Source of the DNA: Myotis daubentonii
Taxonomy: Eukaryota; Chordata; Mammalia; Chiroptera; Vespertilionidae
Direction of reading: 5' to 3'
Length of the DNA: 64,000 nt
Assembly: GCF_963259705.1 (NCBI RefSeq)
Contig: NC_081841.1
Span: 116,162,979-116,226,978, forward strand
The notes below the pieces were generated by a model that worked only from the letters and a program-made list of their open reading frames with translations, was not told the origin of the DNA and made no database searches. Below are positions 21,453-32,345 of this stretch, piece after piece (position 1 is the first letter of the stretch; every line of letters starts with the position of its first letter). The translations under genes were made by a program, and so were the position numbers.

Positions 21453-21875
21453 TGTCGGGAACCACCTATTGTCTTCACTAGCAGAGAAGCGTAGAGACCC
21501 CAAAAGCTGGTGACCTTTGAAGCCCTAGCAAAGGTCGGAGCTGTGCACAACCCAGTTAATCTAGATAATGGTAGCTGAAGCATCCTCCTGACCTTTTAGT
21601 CATGTAAATCCTTATTGATAAGATAGTCTGTGTGTAACTGGAAACTCCCTGCCTAAGGGCTATCCCATACCAATAAAAGCTTGGTGAGGCCTGAGCTCCA
21701 GTGGAAGTCCTCAGGGGAAGTCCTTCTCCTTGAGTTGGACTTGCCTGCCTGGCTCCCCAATATTTCCAAATTATCTCTTGTCTCTCGTCTCCTTTCTTTC
21801 ATCTGTGTGTGGCTCCTCTTCCAGACCCCGAACCCTGACCCACACGGAATGTGGAGGGAAAACACATCAACAACA
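21453..21875 (+). repeat. 3' LTR
   Basis: Starts TGTCGGGAACC and ends AACAACA, 423 bp. It matches the 5' LTR apart from scattered substitutions and the absence of one unit of the ~50-bp U3 duplication. AATAAA lies near 21671-21676. The scattered differences between LTRs suggest an insertion of considerable age. Confidence 0.92.
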
Positions 21876-21879
21876 TGTA

Positions 21880-24474
21880 CTAAAACCTATCCTCCTCAGA
21901 CTATTCCAAAAAAATTCAAGAGGAAGGAACACTTCCAAGCTCATTCTATGAAGCCAGCATTACCCTAATACCAAAACCAGATAAAGGCAACACAATGAAA
22001 GAGAATTACAGACCAATAGCCCTCATGAACATAGATGGCAAAATCCTCAACAAAATTCTAGCAAATCGAATCCAGCAGTACATCAGAAAGATCATACACC
22101 ATGACCAAGTAGGATTTATCCCGGGGATGCAAGGATGGCACAATATCCTCAAATCAATAAATGGGATACATCACATAAAAAAATTGAGAGATAAAAATCA
22201 TATAGTCATATCAATTGATGCAGAAAAAGCATTTGACAAAATCCAACACCCTTTCTTGATAAAAACCCTCAGCAAAATGGGAATAGAGGGGTCATACCTA
22301 AACATAATAAAAGCCTTCTATGACAAACCTGCAGCCAACATGGGCAAAAACAAAAACCATTTCACCTAAGAACAGGAATGAGACAGGGATGCCCACTTTC
22401 ACCACTCCTGTTCAACATAGTTCTGGAAATACTAGCCACAGCAATTAGATAAGAAGAAGAAATAAAAGGTACCCAAATGGGAAAAGAAGACGTAAAGCTG
22501 TCATTATTCACAGAGGACATGATACTGTACATAGAAAACCCTAAAGACTCATCAAAAAATTATTAGGCTTACTAAATGAATTCGGCAATGAAGCAGGATA
22601 CAAAATTAACACCAAGAAATCGATGGCATTTCTACACACCAATAGTGAACTTACAGAAAGAGAGACTAAAAAATAAAAAATCCCATTTACCATCACACCA
22701 AAAACATTAAGATACCTAGGAATAAACTTAACTAAGGAGGTAAAAGACTTCTACTCAGAAAACTACAGGACATTGAAAAAAGAGATAGAGGAAGACATAA
22801 ATGGAAGAACAAGCTGTGTTCATGGATTGGTAGAATTAACATCATCAAAATGTCCATACTACCCAAAGCAATGTATAAATTCAATGCACTCCCCACTAAG
22901 ATACCAATGGCATGTTTCACAGACTTAGAACAAACTGTCCAAAAATTCATCTGGAATTAAAAAAGACTTCAAATAGCTGCAGGAATCCTGAGAAAGAAGA
23001 ACAAAATAGGAGGGATCTCAATACCAGATATGACGCTGTATTACAATGCCATTTCTCTCAAAACTGCCTGGTACTGGTACAAGAACAGACATAGAGGTCA
23101 ATGGAATAGAATAGAGAACACAGAAATTGACCCAAACCACTATGCTCAATTAATATTTGACAAAGGAGGAAAAACATACAATGGAGTCAAGCAGTCTCTT
23201 CAATTAATGGTATTGGGAAAATTGGACAGATACATGCAAAAAGATGAAACTAGACCACCAACTCACAACATACACAAAAATAAACTCAAAATGGATAAAG
23301 GACTTGCACATAAGATGGGAAACCATAAAAAGAGGAATCCACAGGCAGCAAAATCTCAGACATATGGCGAAGAAATTTATTCATCGATACAGCTCCTATG
23401 GCAATGGAAATTAAAGAGAAAATTAACAAATGGGACTACATCAAAATAAAAAGCTTTTGCACAGCAAAAGAAACCATCATGAAAACAATAAGAAAGCCCA
23501 CTGCATGGGAGAACATATATGCCAATGTAATCACCAATAAGGGTTTAATCTTCAACATTTACAGCGAACTCATACAACTTAACAAAAGGAAGATAAACAA
23601 CCCAATCAAAAAAAAGAGAAACGGACCTAAATAGATACTTTTTGAAAGAAGACATAAGGAAGGCCAAGAGACATATGCTCAAAGTCTCTAATCATCCAAG
23701 AGATGCAGATCAAAAGGACAATGCAGTACCATATCACATCTGTCAGATTGGCTCTCTTCAACAAATCAACAAATGACAAGTGCTGGTGAGGATGCAGAGA
23801 AAAAGGAACCCTTGTGCACTGCTGTTGGTAATGTGCACTGGTGCAGCCACTGTGGAGAACAGTATGGAGTTTTCTCAAAAAACTCAAAGTAAAACTCCCA
23901 TTTGCCCCAGTGATCCCATTTCTAGGAATATATCCCAAGAAACTAGAAACACCTATCAGAAAGAATATATGCACCCCTATGTTCATAGCAGCACAATTTA
24001 CAATAGCTAAGATTTGGAAACAGCCTAAGTGCCCATCAGCAAGACTGTGGTACATCTACACAATGGAATACTATGCTGCGGTAAAAAGAAGGAATTCTTA
24101 CCATTTGGAACAGCATGGACGGAACCGGAGAGCATTATGCTAATTGAAATAAGCCAGTCAGAAAAAGATAAATATCACATGATCTCACTCATTTGCAGAT
24201 TATAATGAACAACATAAGCTGATGAACAAAAACAGATACAGAGACAGAGAAGCATCAATGAGATGCTCAAACCTCAGAGTGAAGGTAGGGGAGGGTGGGG
24301 GTAAGGGGGAGAGATCAACCAAAGGACTTGTGTGCATGCATGTAAGCCTAACCAATGGAGACAGACAACGGGGGCGGAGGGGAAGGGAGGGCATGAATGG
24401 GGGGTGGGGGGGCAGTGGAGCAATAAGGACACATATGTAATACCTTAATCAATAAAGAAAAAAAATTAAAAAAT
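21880..24474 (+). mobile_element. L1-B, 5'-truncated L1
   Basis: Starts in ORF2 (block before the RT domain), continues through RT, C-terminal cysteine region and 3' UTR, and ends in an A-rich tail. Its target duplication ATTTAAATGTA is at 14142-14152 and 24475-24485, so before the retrovirus arrived this L1 was joined directly to 14152. The RT active site is FTED (22507-22518) instead of FADD. Open stretches reach 139 codons; stops and frameshifts occur throughout. Confidence 0.9.
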
Positions 24475-24784
24475 ATTTAAATGTAAGTTATGAAATCATA
24501 AAAATCTTAGAAGAAAACATAGGCAGCAAAAGCTCAGACATCTCACATAGCAGAGTTGTCACCAATACATTACCTAAGGCAAGAGAAACAAAGAAGGACA
24601 AAATTAATAAATGGGACTGCAACAAACTAACATGCCACCACCATCAAATTAAAAAGGGAATCCACTGTATGAGAGAACATATTTGACAAATGATACATCT
24701 GATAAGAGGTTAATTTCCAAAATATATAAAGTATTCATACAGCTAAACAAAAGTAAGACAAACAATCCAATTAAAAATGGGTAG
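24475..24784 (+). mobile_element. L1-A segment 3: ORF2 C-terminal part
   Basis: L1-A continues here beyond L1-B: the first bases repeat the duplication at 14142-14152, and then the ORF2 text goes on with 'ATCATAAAAATCTTAGAAG' onward. It is highly diverged and is cut at about 24785 by a SINE. Confidence 0.83.
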
Positions 24785-24786
24785 AG

Positions 24787-24945
24787 AGCACAGCCAGTTT
24801 GGCTCAGTAGTTGGGCATCCACCCATGAACTAGGAGTTCACGGTTTGATTCCTGGTCAGGGCACATGCCTGGGTTTCAGTTCCTAGTAGGGGCATACTAG
24901 AGGAAGCTAATCAATGATTCTCTCTCATTATTAATGTTTTTTTCT
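24787..24945 (+). mobile_element. VES-like SINE, diverged
   Basis: tRNA-derived head with an A-box-like GGCTCAGTAGT and B-box-like GGTTTGATTCC, then the body (GTCAGGGCACATGCCTGGGT) and a CT-rich tail. It is older than the copy at 43847. The 3' end merges with the T-rich start of the following minus-strand L1, so its duplication cannot be resolved. Confidence 0.85.
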
Positions 24946-25070
24946 TTTTAAAAATATTTATTGTTGGAAGTATTACATATACTCCCTCTATCCCCCATTG
25001 ACCCCTTCTACCACCCCCCTCACTCCCCACCTCAGGCCTTCACCACCCTATTGGCTGTATCCAGAGATTA

Positions 25071-25122
<52 letters not shown>

Positions 25123-26165
25123 CTTTAGTTGAAAACTTTCCTCCCACGCACCATCCACCACCTTCCCTCTGAGATTCCACAGTCTATTCTATGCTTCTAT
25201 GTCTCTGGATCTATTTTGTTCATTCGTTTATTTTGTTCATTAGATTACACATATGAGTGAGATCATGTGATACTTGTCTTTCTCTGACTGGCTTATTTTG
25301 CATAGCATAATACTCTCCAGGTCCATCCATGCTGTTGCAAAAGATAAGAGGTCTTTCCTTTTTACTGCTGCATAGAATTCCATGGTGTAAATGTACCTCA
25401 GCTTTTTTATCCACTTATCTCCTGATGGTCACTTGGGCTGTTTCCAAATCTTAGCAATAGTAAATTGTGCTGCTCTGAACATAGGAGTGCATATATTCTT
25501 TCTGATTGGTGTTGTGGATATCTTAGGGTATATTCCTAGAAGTGGGAACACTGGGTCAAATGGCGGTTCTAGATTTAATTTTTTGAGGAAACTCCATACT
25601 GTTTTCCATAATACTGGCTGCACCAGTCTGCATTCCCACCCGTTATGTACTAGGATTACCTTTCGTCACATCCTTGCCAGCACTTGTCATTTGTTGATTT
25701 GTTGATGGTAGACATTCTGACAGATGTGAGGTGATACCTCATTATCATTTTAATTTGAATCTCTCTGATGATCACTGACTTTGTGCATTTTTCATATGTC
25801 TCTTGGCCACCTGTATATCTGCTTTGTAGAAGTGTCTAGGTGCTTCGCCCATTCTCAAATTAGATTGCTTGTCTTCCGTTTAAGATTTATGAGTTCCTTA
25901 TATATTTTGGATATTAATCACTTATTAGATGTATCATTGCCAAATATGTTCTCTCATACAGTGGGCTCCCTTTTCATTTTGTGGATGGTTTATTTTTTAC
26001 TGTGCAGAAGATTTTTATTTTCATGTAGTCCCATTTGTTTTTATTTTCCCTTAGTTTCCTTTGCCCTAGGAGATGTATCCATAAATATATTTTTAGGAGA
26101 AATGTCTGAAATTTTGCTATCTCTGGTTTCTTCTAGGATTTTTATGGTTTCATGACTTACATTTA
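24946..26165 (-). mobile_element. Old L1, 3' part (minus strand)
   Basis: From low to high coordinates: AT-rich tail, 3' UTR (about 24960-25250, with a (TA)n tract), the ORF2 C-terminal end (about 25250-25700, reading [19 protein letters not shown] and [17 protein letters not shown] pieces on the minus strand) and earlier ORF2 sequence to about 26165. It is more diverged than the other copies. The 5' part is missing. Confidence 0.83.
25073..25119. repeat. (TA)n microsatellite
   Basis: About 23 TA units within the 3' UTR of the old minus-strand L1. Confidence 0.95.
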
Positions 26166-27440
26166 AATCTTTTATTCATACAATTTTTTAAAGTAAAGAG
26201 AGGTTTGGTAGATGTATTATTTTTTTTAAGTTGTTTGTTTTAGAGAGTCTAAGTTTCTGAAAATTTCTTCTTGCCCAAATGAATATGCCATGTTGCATGA
26301 ATTATAATGCGTTTAACACTGCATAAAGTTTTCTTTTCAAAAAAGAGTTATCAACTGCTTAAATATATTACTAAAGGGAAGAAGAAATACCATACATGTG
26401 GTCAAGTTCTGTGTTTCTCATTTGTGTCATTTAATTGCTCTGTATTTGTATCTGGCTTTACCACAGGAAAGTTTGATGTATGGAATTTGCTTCAAAGCTG
26501 AAAATAATATTCTCTTCTTCCAGATTTACTCTACACAATATAATTTTTAGAAATTCGCAAAAGTCCTTTGTAGCAACATATATGGAATCAAGGAGAAAAT
26601 GGTAAAAAGAAAACATTATGCAAAAGAAACAATAGTAGCTGGGGTCAAACTCTGTCAGATAAATTTAATGTTATTTAAACCCACTTGTAATCCATTATTT
26701 ATAATTCTTCAGGGTCTATAGGTGAGCAGGAAAACAAAAGCAAATTTGTTAAGTAGGACTATTTTAAATCCATGTAAAAAATGTTTTGTGTTAAGATTTG
26801 AAAATTTACTCCTTCCCACCCCTCCAAAACAATGCAGGGTACCTGCTATTCTTTACATTTTAGACCAGTTTTATGTTTTTCTCCCTTATACCTTAGTAAG
26901 TGTAAGTTTTTAAACTAAAAATACAGAATTATAGAAATATTTAAGTATTAGAAAAAAACTAAATAGAAAAATTAAAATGGGTTTGTTTCTCATTTCCCCC
27001 AAAATTAATATGCAATCTTGATTGATGCTAAATTAAATGTACTTTAAGAGTACCTATAATGCCAAATGCTTCCTTATTTTTCTAACATCTTCCTCTTTCT
27101 CAAAGCTAAAGGCCAGGTGGACACCTCCAAGAAAGATGGACACCAAGCAGGAATTTCTATCATAAATTAGGGCTAGGTCTGAAAAGACATTACAGTAACT
27201 ACACTGCCTGCATCAGGGACTGGAATAATGTGGAGGGTGGAGTAGAAAGAGGAGCATCTTGGAAGAACCTACTAATATATCACATTGCGGAAACAGTATT
27301 TGGACTCCAGCCATGAAAGAAGGTATCAAGTTAGAAGAGGGTGTGCCAGAGGAGAAAGACCCTCAGCTAAGTTAAGGTGTTATCCCTTTTCCTCTATTCT
27401 CTTGGCCTAGCTCTTGGAGAATCTTTCTTTGGGATATGAG
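26166..27440. other. Unique-looking sequence without a gene
   Basis: AT-rich, with only short open frames (at most about 64 codons) and no repeat that I recognise. No splice-flanked exon or RNA gene is apparent. Confidence 0.5.
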
Positions 27441-27449
27441 ATTAAAACT

Positions 27450-27930
27450 TTGATGTAGTTTGGGCTAGAAATACTCTCAGTATGTTACCTAAGATATTCG
27501 TAGTATATGTGGGAACCTAATCAGAGTATGCCAGATGTTCAAGACTTGGGGACTTGTCCAGACTACACTGGATGTTCAAGGCCAATTTGCCATACGCAGG
27601 TGTAAAAGCAAGGACACAGCTATTGTACTGTATGCACTATGCAGGCATACTTTTCTGTAACCCAAATATTGATGTCACTATTTGGCAAGAATCCTCTTTT
27701 GTCTAAATTGGTATAAAGATGTGCTATTGACCAGCTGGTTGCTGGACTGCTTTATGTAACAGCTTTGTTAGCAGCTGCTTCATTATGCTTCTTTGAAGAA
27801 TAGTTTTATCTACTGGCTCCTTGTTAGCAATAACAATGGTCTGCAATAAAGTCTCTTTTATATGCCTATAACTGCTCATATCTCCGTCTAATACCCAGCA
27901 TCTGAAGACCTGTGGTCCCACCGTATGTAA
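27450..27930 (+). repeat. Probable solo LTR (edges approximate)
   Basis: The second half has LTR-like order: GTATAAAGATG (TATA-like, about 27711), then AATAAAG (about 27845) followed by a short T/C-rich end. I could not find a convincing TG...CA pair with matching flanks, so the edges and the class are uncertain. No internal retroviral sequence adjoins it. Confidence 0.4.
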
Positions 27931-29135
27931 CTTGAAAATAAAAAATTTCTCAGATATGAAAGTTACTAAAAGGTTAGGGGTCTTCCCAAGCTGTCATCCA
28001 GGGACAGGAAGGGAAATGTTGTAGAGCATATTTGAAGCTGGAGTGTGGAGGGGTGCGGGAGTAATAGGAGAGAAGTACTCACTTCCTAGTTATGCAACAC
28101 TAAGTCCAGGCCATTTAATAAACAAAACATTTATTTAGAATAAACCTAATTAATTAATGTAAACTAAGTGTTTATTCTCTGGAAAAGCCAAAAGAAAGAG
28201 CTTAGATGTTTTCATTTAGACTGTCTAATGTGCAGATGACTTTTTTAATAAGTAGGGAGGTAACATTTTGTTTTAGCTTTCTCTTATCTACTTTTATTTT
28301 TTAAAAAAATTCAAGCTCTGATCTAAAGATTATCCATCCTCCTTTTCACAATGTTTTTTTTTTGGAGGCAGGGCAGAAAGAAAAAAATTCTAAGTTATTT
28401 TTTAAATGAAAGAATGTAATAGGTATGAAAACAACAGGTATTCTTAGAGATCATGTATTCCTTATACAGAAGCTTATTAGAAGATAGAGTTTGCAGTGCT
28501 TCCTATAATTAGTCACTTCATGGTAAACAAGTACTTTTGTGTTCACTGGCCAAAAACCCATTTTTGTTAGTAAAATTAATGTTCAATAAGATTACACATA
28601 TTTTTTATAAGCTTGAACTGAACTTTTAGTTCTTGTCTACCACAGCCAAAGGAAAAAAAAATATTTCCTGTACCATTAGACTGTGTCTCACCAGTATTAT
28701 CAGGGGGTTGAAATCTACAGCCTATATACTCAGACATGCAGAAATATGATTTTCTGTTTTTTAAATTACTTACCTCACCTTGGCTCTCATGCTGTCTTTC
28801 CAAATTTGCTAACCAAATTATCCTAGTGGTTTTATTTGAAAATAGTCTATTTAGAGTAATTACTCCATTTCCAGATTTGTGTTTTCCCTCCAAATCCTTA
28901 TTGCTAACATGGCCTCTAGGTATAATATAAATTTAAATTTCCAATTAGCAAAGGGCAGGACATGTCTGGTTCTTAGAACTTCCTCTAATTGCATGATTCA
29001 TTCCATTTGGTCAGAATATTAACCTTTGTTCTCATTGTATCTGCTAATATGAATCCAGGCCTGCCTGATCACTACATTGCTAAAGTAGTAATGTTACTGA
29101 ACAGTGCCCAGGGTTGGAGCAGATCTGCCTCAGGC
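27931..29135. other. Unique-looking sequence without a gene
   Basis: AT-rich DNA with short frames only. The 105-codon minus-strand frame at 28576-28893 has no motif I know and no supporting context. I see no repeat or RNA signature here. Confidence 0.5.
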
Positions 29136-29139
29136 AGCC

Positions 29140-29548
29140 TGTGTGGGGGTTCTTGACTTTGTATAGGAAAGATGTCACAACATGAGTCCAGGTGATTTTG
29201 AGAGTATGCTTATTAAAGCTGGGGTATTTAGGGTAGAAGAATCAATAGGAAAGAGCCTAGGCGGTGTTCTGTTTGGCTCCCTAGGAATGTTATAGGAAAG
29301 AAGTGAGCCAAGGATGGGTTGCTGTTATCTCACTAGGAAGTGAAGTTCACAGTGACAGAAATGAGCTAAGGCTGGGCTGCTTTTAGCTCACTAGAAAGTT
29401 AGAGAAAAGGGGGTAAGCCTGGGTTGAAGTGCCACTGCCCACTGCTCGCCTGATTACAAGTCTCATGGGGACCCTTAGAACTTAGGAGGAAGTAAAAAGT
29501 TCATGCCCAGGAAGGAACATGGGCATGCTCTAGAGTCTAGACAGAGCA
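29140..29548 (-). repeat. Possible solo LTR
   Basis: On the minus strand it starts TGCTCTG and ends CACACA, and AGCC flanks it at 29136-29139 and 29549-29552 (4 bp, as for gammaretroviral LTRs). Inside, two similar ~55-bp blocks occur in tandem (around 29300-29400, each with 'GAGC(C/T)AAGG' and 'CTCACTAG'). A short duplication can match by chance, so confidence is moderate. Confidence 0.45.
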
Positions 29549-29552
29549 AGCC

Positions 29553-30695
29553 AGCAACAGGTCTTTGTCTTGAGGGTTTTTATATCTATTCTGAGAATCT
29601 TTAGGGAAAGGTTTTAGTAGAATATTCACCAGCTTTCCATGTGTGTGTTTTTAATATGTTGATACATCAAAATGAGCTTATGTGGTAATTTGGAATTATT
29701 CTTTGGTCTGCTTTACTGTTTTTCTTTTATGTTGAGTCTGTCTGGTTTTAATCAGGCTTTAATTATTTGTTCCCCTGACTTCATCTGTCCTTGGGTTTAG
29801 CTGGCACAAATAGCATTAATTGAATCTCTGTTCTTTATTTTCCTGACCACAGTGATTTAAGCTATGTATTCTCTGGTTAGGAAACAGCGGTATAAACCGT
29901 TTGCTCTCAAGTGTCCTTTGTTTAGGGAGGATAAGGTCTTGTGATTCACTAGCTGGTTGTAAGTTGTTAAAATTATTTGGCCTTTTATTTATTTATTTAT
30001 TTTTGCTTTTTTTTTTTTGACCTTTTTAAATTGTCTTGTCTCAGTTTTCCTATTCCACATTCTCATTAATTTTCCTAGCTTCTTATTATCCTGCCTCAGT
30101 ACCACAGACATGTAACTACTCCCAGTCAGTCTATTTAGAGTTGGGTTTACATGTGCTTCTAATAATCATGAAACTTCACTTTCCCTGCAGTCCTGAAATG
30201 GTCACACATACTGTGGCCTTATTATTCCAAACTCAATCTTCTTATAACCAATGATTCTTTCAGCATTTTCTTTTCTTCTCCGACTTCCATTTCCATAGTT
30301 AAGTTTCTATGTTATAGGCAACAAAAATAAGTTCTGCATGAATTTGGGAGTGGAGGTGGGGAGAAGAGTTATGAAAGGATTTTACATGGGTTGAAGAAAA
30401 ATTGGGAAGGCTATAGGACCAAACTTTAGTCTGGGCTTCCAGGAACATTATCCAAAAATCTGCCATAAAACTTATACTTCTCAGTAGAATATAATACGTG
30501 GCAGTAGGCCAATATTTCCACTGACTCAGCTAGAAAAAAAAAGGATACATTTATAATAATTATATTTTAAAGACATAAAGCTACAAAAACAAAGAGGACT
30601 TTGAAAACTGAAACTCTAGTTCTTCCTAAGTGAGCTGATAATCTTCAGATGTTTTTGAACCTGGGGTAATTTTCTTAGTTTAAGAGCAAGCTGAG
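29553..30695. other. Unique-looking sequence without a gene
   Basis: AT-rich, no frame above 72 codons, with simple A/T runs near 29990-30020. Nothing else is recognisable. Confidence 0.5.
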
Positions 30696-30699
30696 GTTC

Positions 30700-31213
30700 T
30701 GTCAGCGGTGGACAAGGGGGTCTCTGAATGGCGATAGCCTCAGACAGTACTCTGAACCCCCAGTTTGTATCTTGCTTGCAGGAATACATTCAAACAAGAG
30801 ACAACAAATAACAGCAAATGCAGAAGAAGATTTATTTGTAGGAAAGCAATACACTCAGAGAGGATCTGAGCAGGCAACTCAGTTGGCAGAAATCCAACCC
30901 AGTGATCTGATACTTGGGAGTTTAGAGGATTTATAACACTAGGCTTGAATACCCCTAGGCAAGGAACAAGTCACCCACCTCCTCATGTCTTAAAAAGAAA
31001 TGTATCTTTAATATCTTTAAGTTACAAGGCTCCTTCATCTAGGTGTTATACCCACTGATTAGACAACATTTTGGAGGGCTCTGACTCTTTCTTGCTCACA
31101 TAGGGGCCTACCACCTCCATTGTCTATTTGCAGTTTGTTCTGTCTCCCACTTATTTCCTCCAAACCCCAGCTACCTCTCCCACTTCATATATTTCTATCT
31201 TCCTACTCTAACA
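30700..31213 (-). repeat. Solo LTR, ERV1-like (514 bp)
   Basis: Minus-strand sequence starts TGTTAGAGTAGG and ends CCGCTGACA. GTTC, a 4-bp duplication typical of gammaretrovirus-like (class I) elements, flanks it at 30696-30699 and 31214-31217. The complement of 30822-30840 holds a polyadenylation signal (AATAAATC). No internal viral sequence remains on either side, so it is a solo LTR. Confidence 0.75.
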
Positions 31214-31217
31214 GTTC

Positions 31218-31745
31218 CAGCTTAGATTAGATAGAGGTATTCTCCTGATGAAAGGGAATCAGTGAATCTTTTGAAGTTCATGTGGACTATAATGATGTAT
31301 TGAGATTAGAGTAACCCTGAAATTACCAGGAGATATTTTTTGAATTCTGGAGTATCACAAAAGCAGAATTGTTATAGGCTAAAAACAAAGTAAAATGCCT
31401 ACAGTCTATGGTAACTAGAAGACAAAAGTCCACTAGAGTGAGACAGCCAGATTCAAACACTTCATTGGTCTTTTCCTGAAGACCTTTGCCTGATTTTGTT
31501 ATGGGAAACCAATGATTATACATGTTATGGGAAACCCAATGATTATACTAAAAATGTCTTAAGGATCCAACTGAATATCCCAGTTTCTCAAGTTTAAAAA
31601 GATGGAGACTTGCAAGGCTCTCAATTACAAATGTGGGAGATCAAGGAATAGGATCAAAACACAGGTTGGTTCAGTCTTACTAAAACTGTAATCTAAAACC
31701 AATACAGGTTCATCTTGTATTGAATTGAAATAATAGTTCTTCTTA
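31218..31745. other. Unique-looking sequence without a gene
   Basis: No convincing frame or repeat. A short direct repeat (TTATGGGAAACC) occurs at about 31498 and 31524. Confidence 0.5.
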
Positions 31746-31879
31746 TTATCTGCCTAACAAAAACAAAAAAATAAAAAAAGAGATACCATCTCTGGCAGAA
31801 TTAATATCATAAAATAGACATACTGAATCTGAAAACTATATCTGAAATTAAGAATTAGTAATAAGTGTTTAACAGCAAG

Positions 31880-32345
31880 CAAAGTACAGGATTACTGAAC
31901 TCAAAGACAAGTCAATAGAAAATATGCAATATGAGGCATGGGGATGGGGGAGTGGGAAGACAACACCCAAAGAATAAGAAACATATAAGACACAGTTAAG
32001 AGCTCTAATGTAAACTGAAGTCCAAAAGATGATAAATAAATAAATAATCAAGACAGAAGTAATATCTGAAGAGATAATAGCCAAAAAATTACAAAACTTA
32101 TACATAATAGTCACACAAATATTCAAGAAGTATAGCAAGCCTATAGCAAGATAAGTACAAAAAAAACACACACCAACACTAATGACAAAACTGCTGAAAC
32201 CCTAATATAGAAAAAACTTAGAAACAATTAGAGAAAAAAAATACACTACCTCCATGGAATAAAATAAACAAGAACACTAACAGCTAACTTTTCAAATGAT
32301 AGCATGAAATCTAAAAGACAATGAAATGACATATTTAAAATGCTG
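31880..32345 (+). pseudogene. Old L1 ORF1 remnant
   Basis: Strongly decayed plus-strand ORF1. Wording such as GAAGAGATAATAGCCAAAA (about 32069) and, near 32280-32345, 'CTAACTTTTCAAATGATAGC...ACATATTTAAAATGCTGAAAAG' matches the RRM-to-C-terminal part of ORF1. It has many stops. Material before it (31750-31880) is A-rich and unassigned. Confidence 0.6.

Larger units (their letters stand above)
14154..21875 (+). mobile_element. Class II endogenous retrovirus (ERVK/betaretrovirus-like), defective
   Basis: A 7.7-kb provirus with two LTRs (14154-14637 and 21453-21875), a tRNA-Lys-type primer binding site, a polypurine tract before the 3' LTR and remnants of RNase H and integrase. It is flanked by TGTAC (14149-14153 and 21876-21880), a 5-bp duplication, or 6 bp if the terminal A is counted. 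No gag, protease or env frame is recognisable, and pol is interrupted by stops and by a SINE. It inserted at the 5' junction of L1-B, which had inserted in L1-A. Confidence 0.9.

Noticed and set aside
28576..28893. 105-aa minus-strand frame in unique DNA
   Set aside because: No motif, no splice or promoter context, AT-rich composition; length is within chance expectation.
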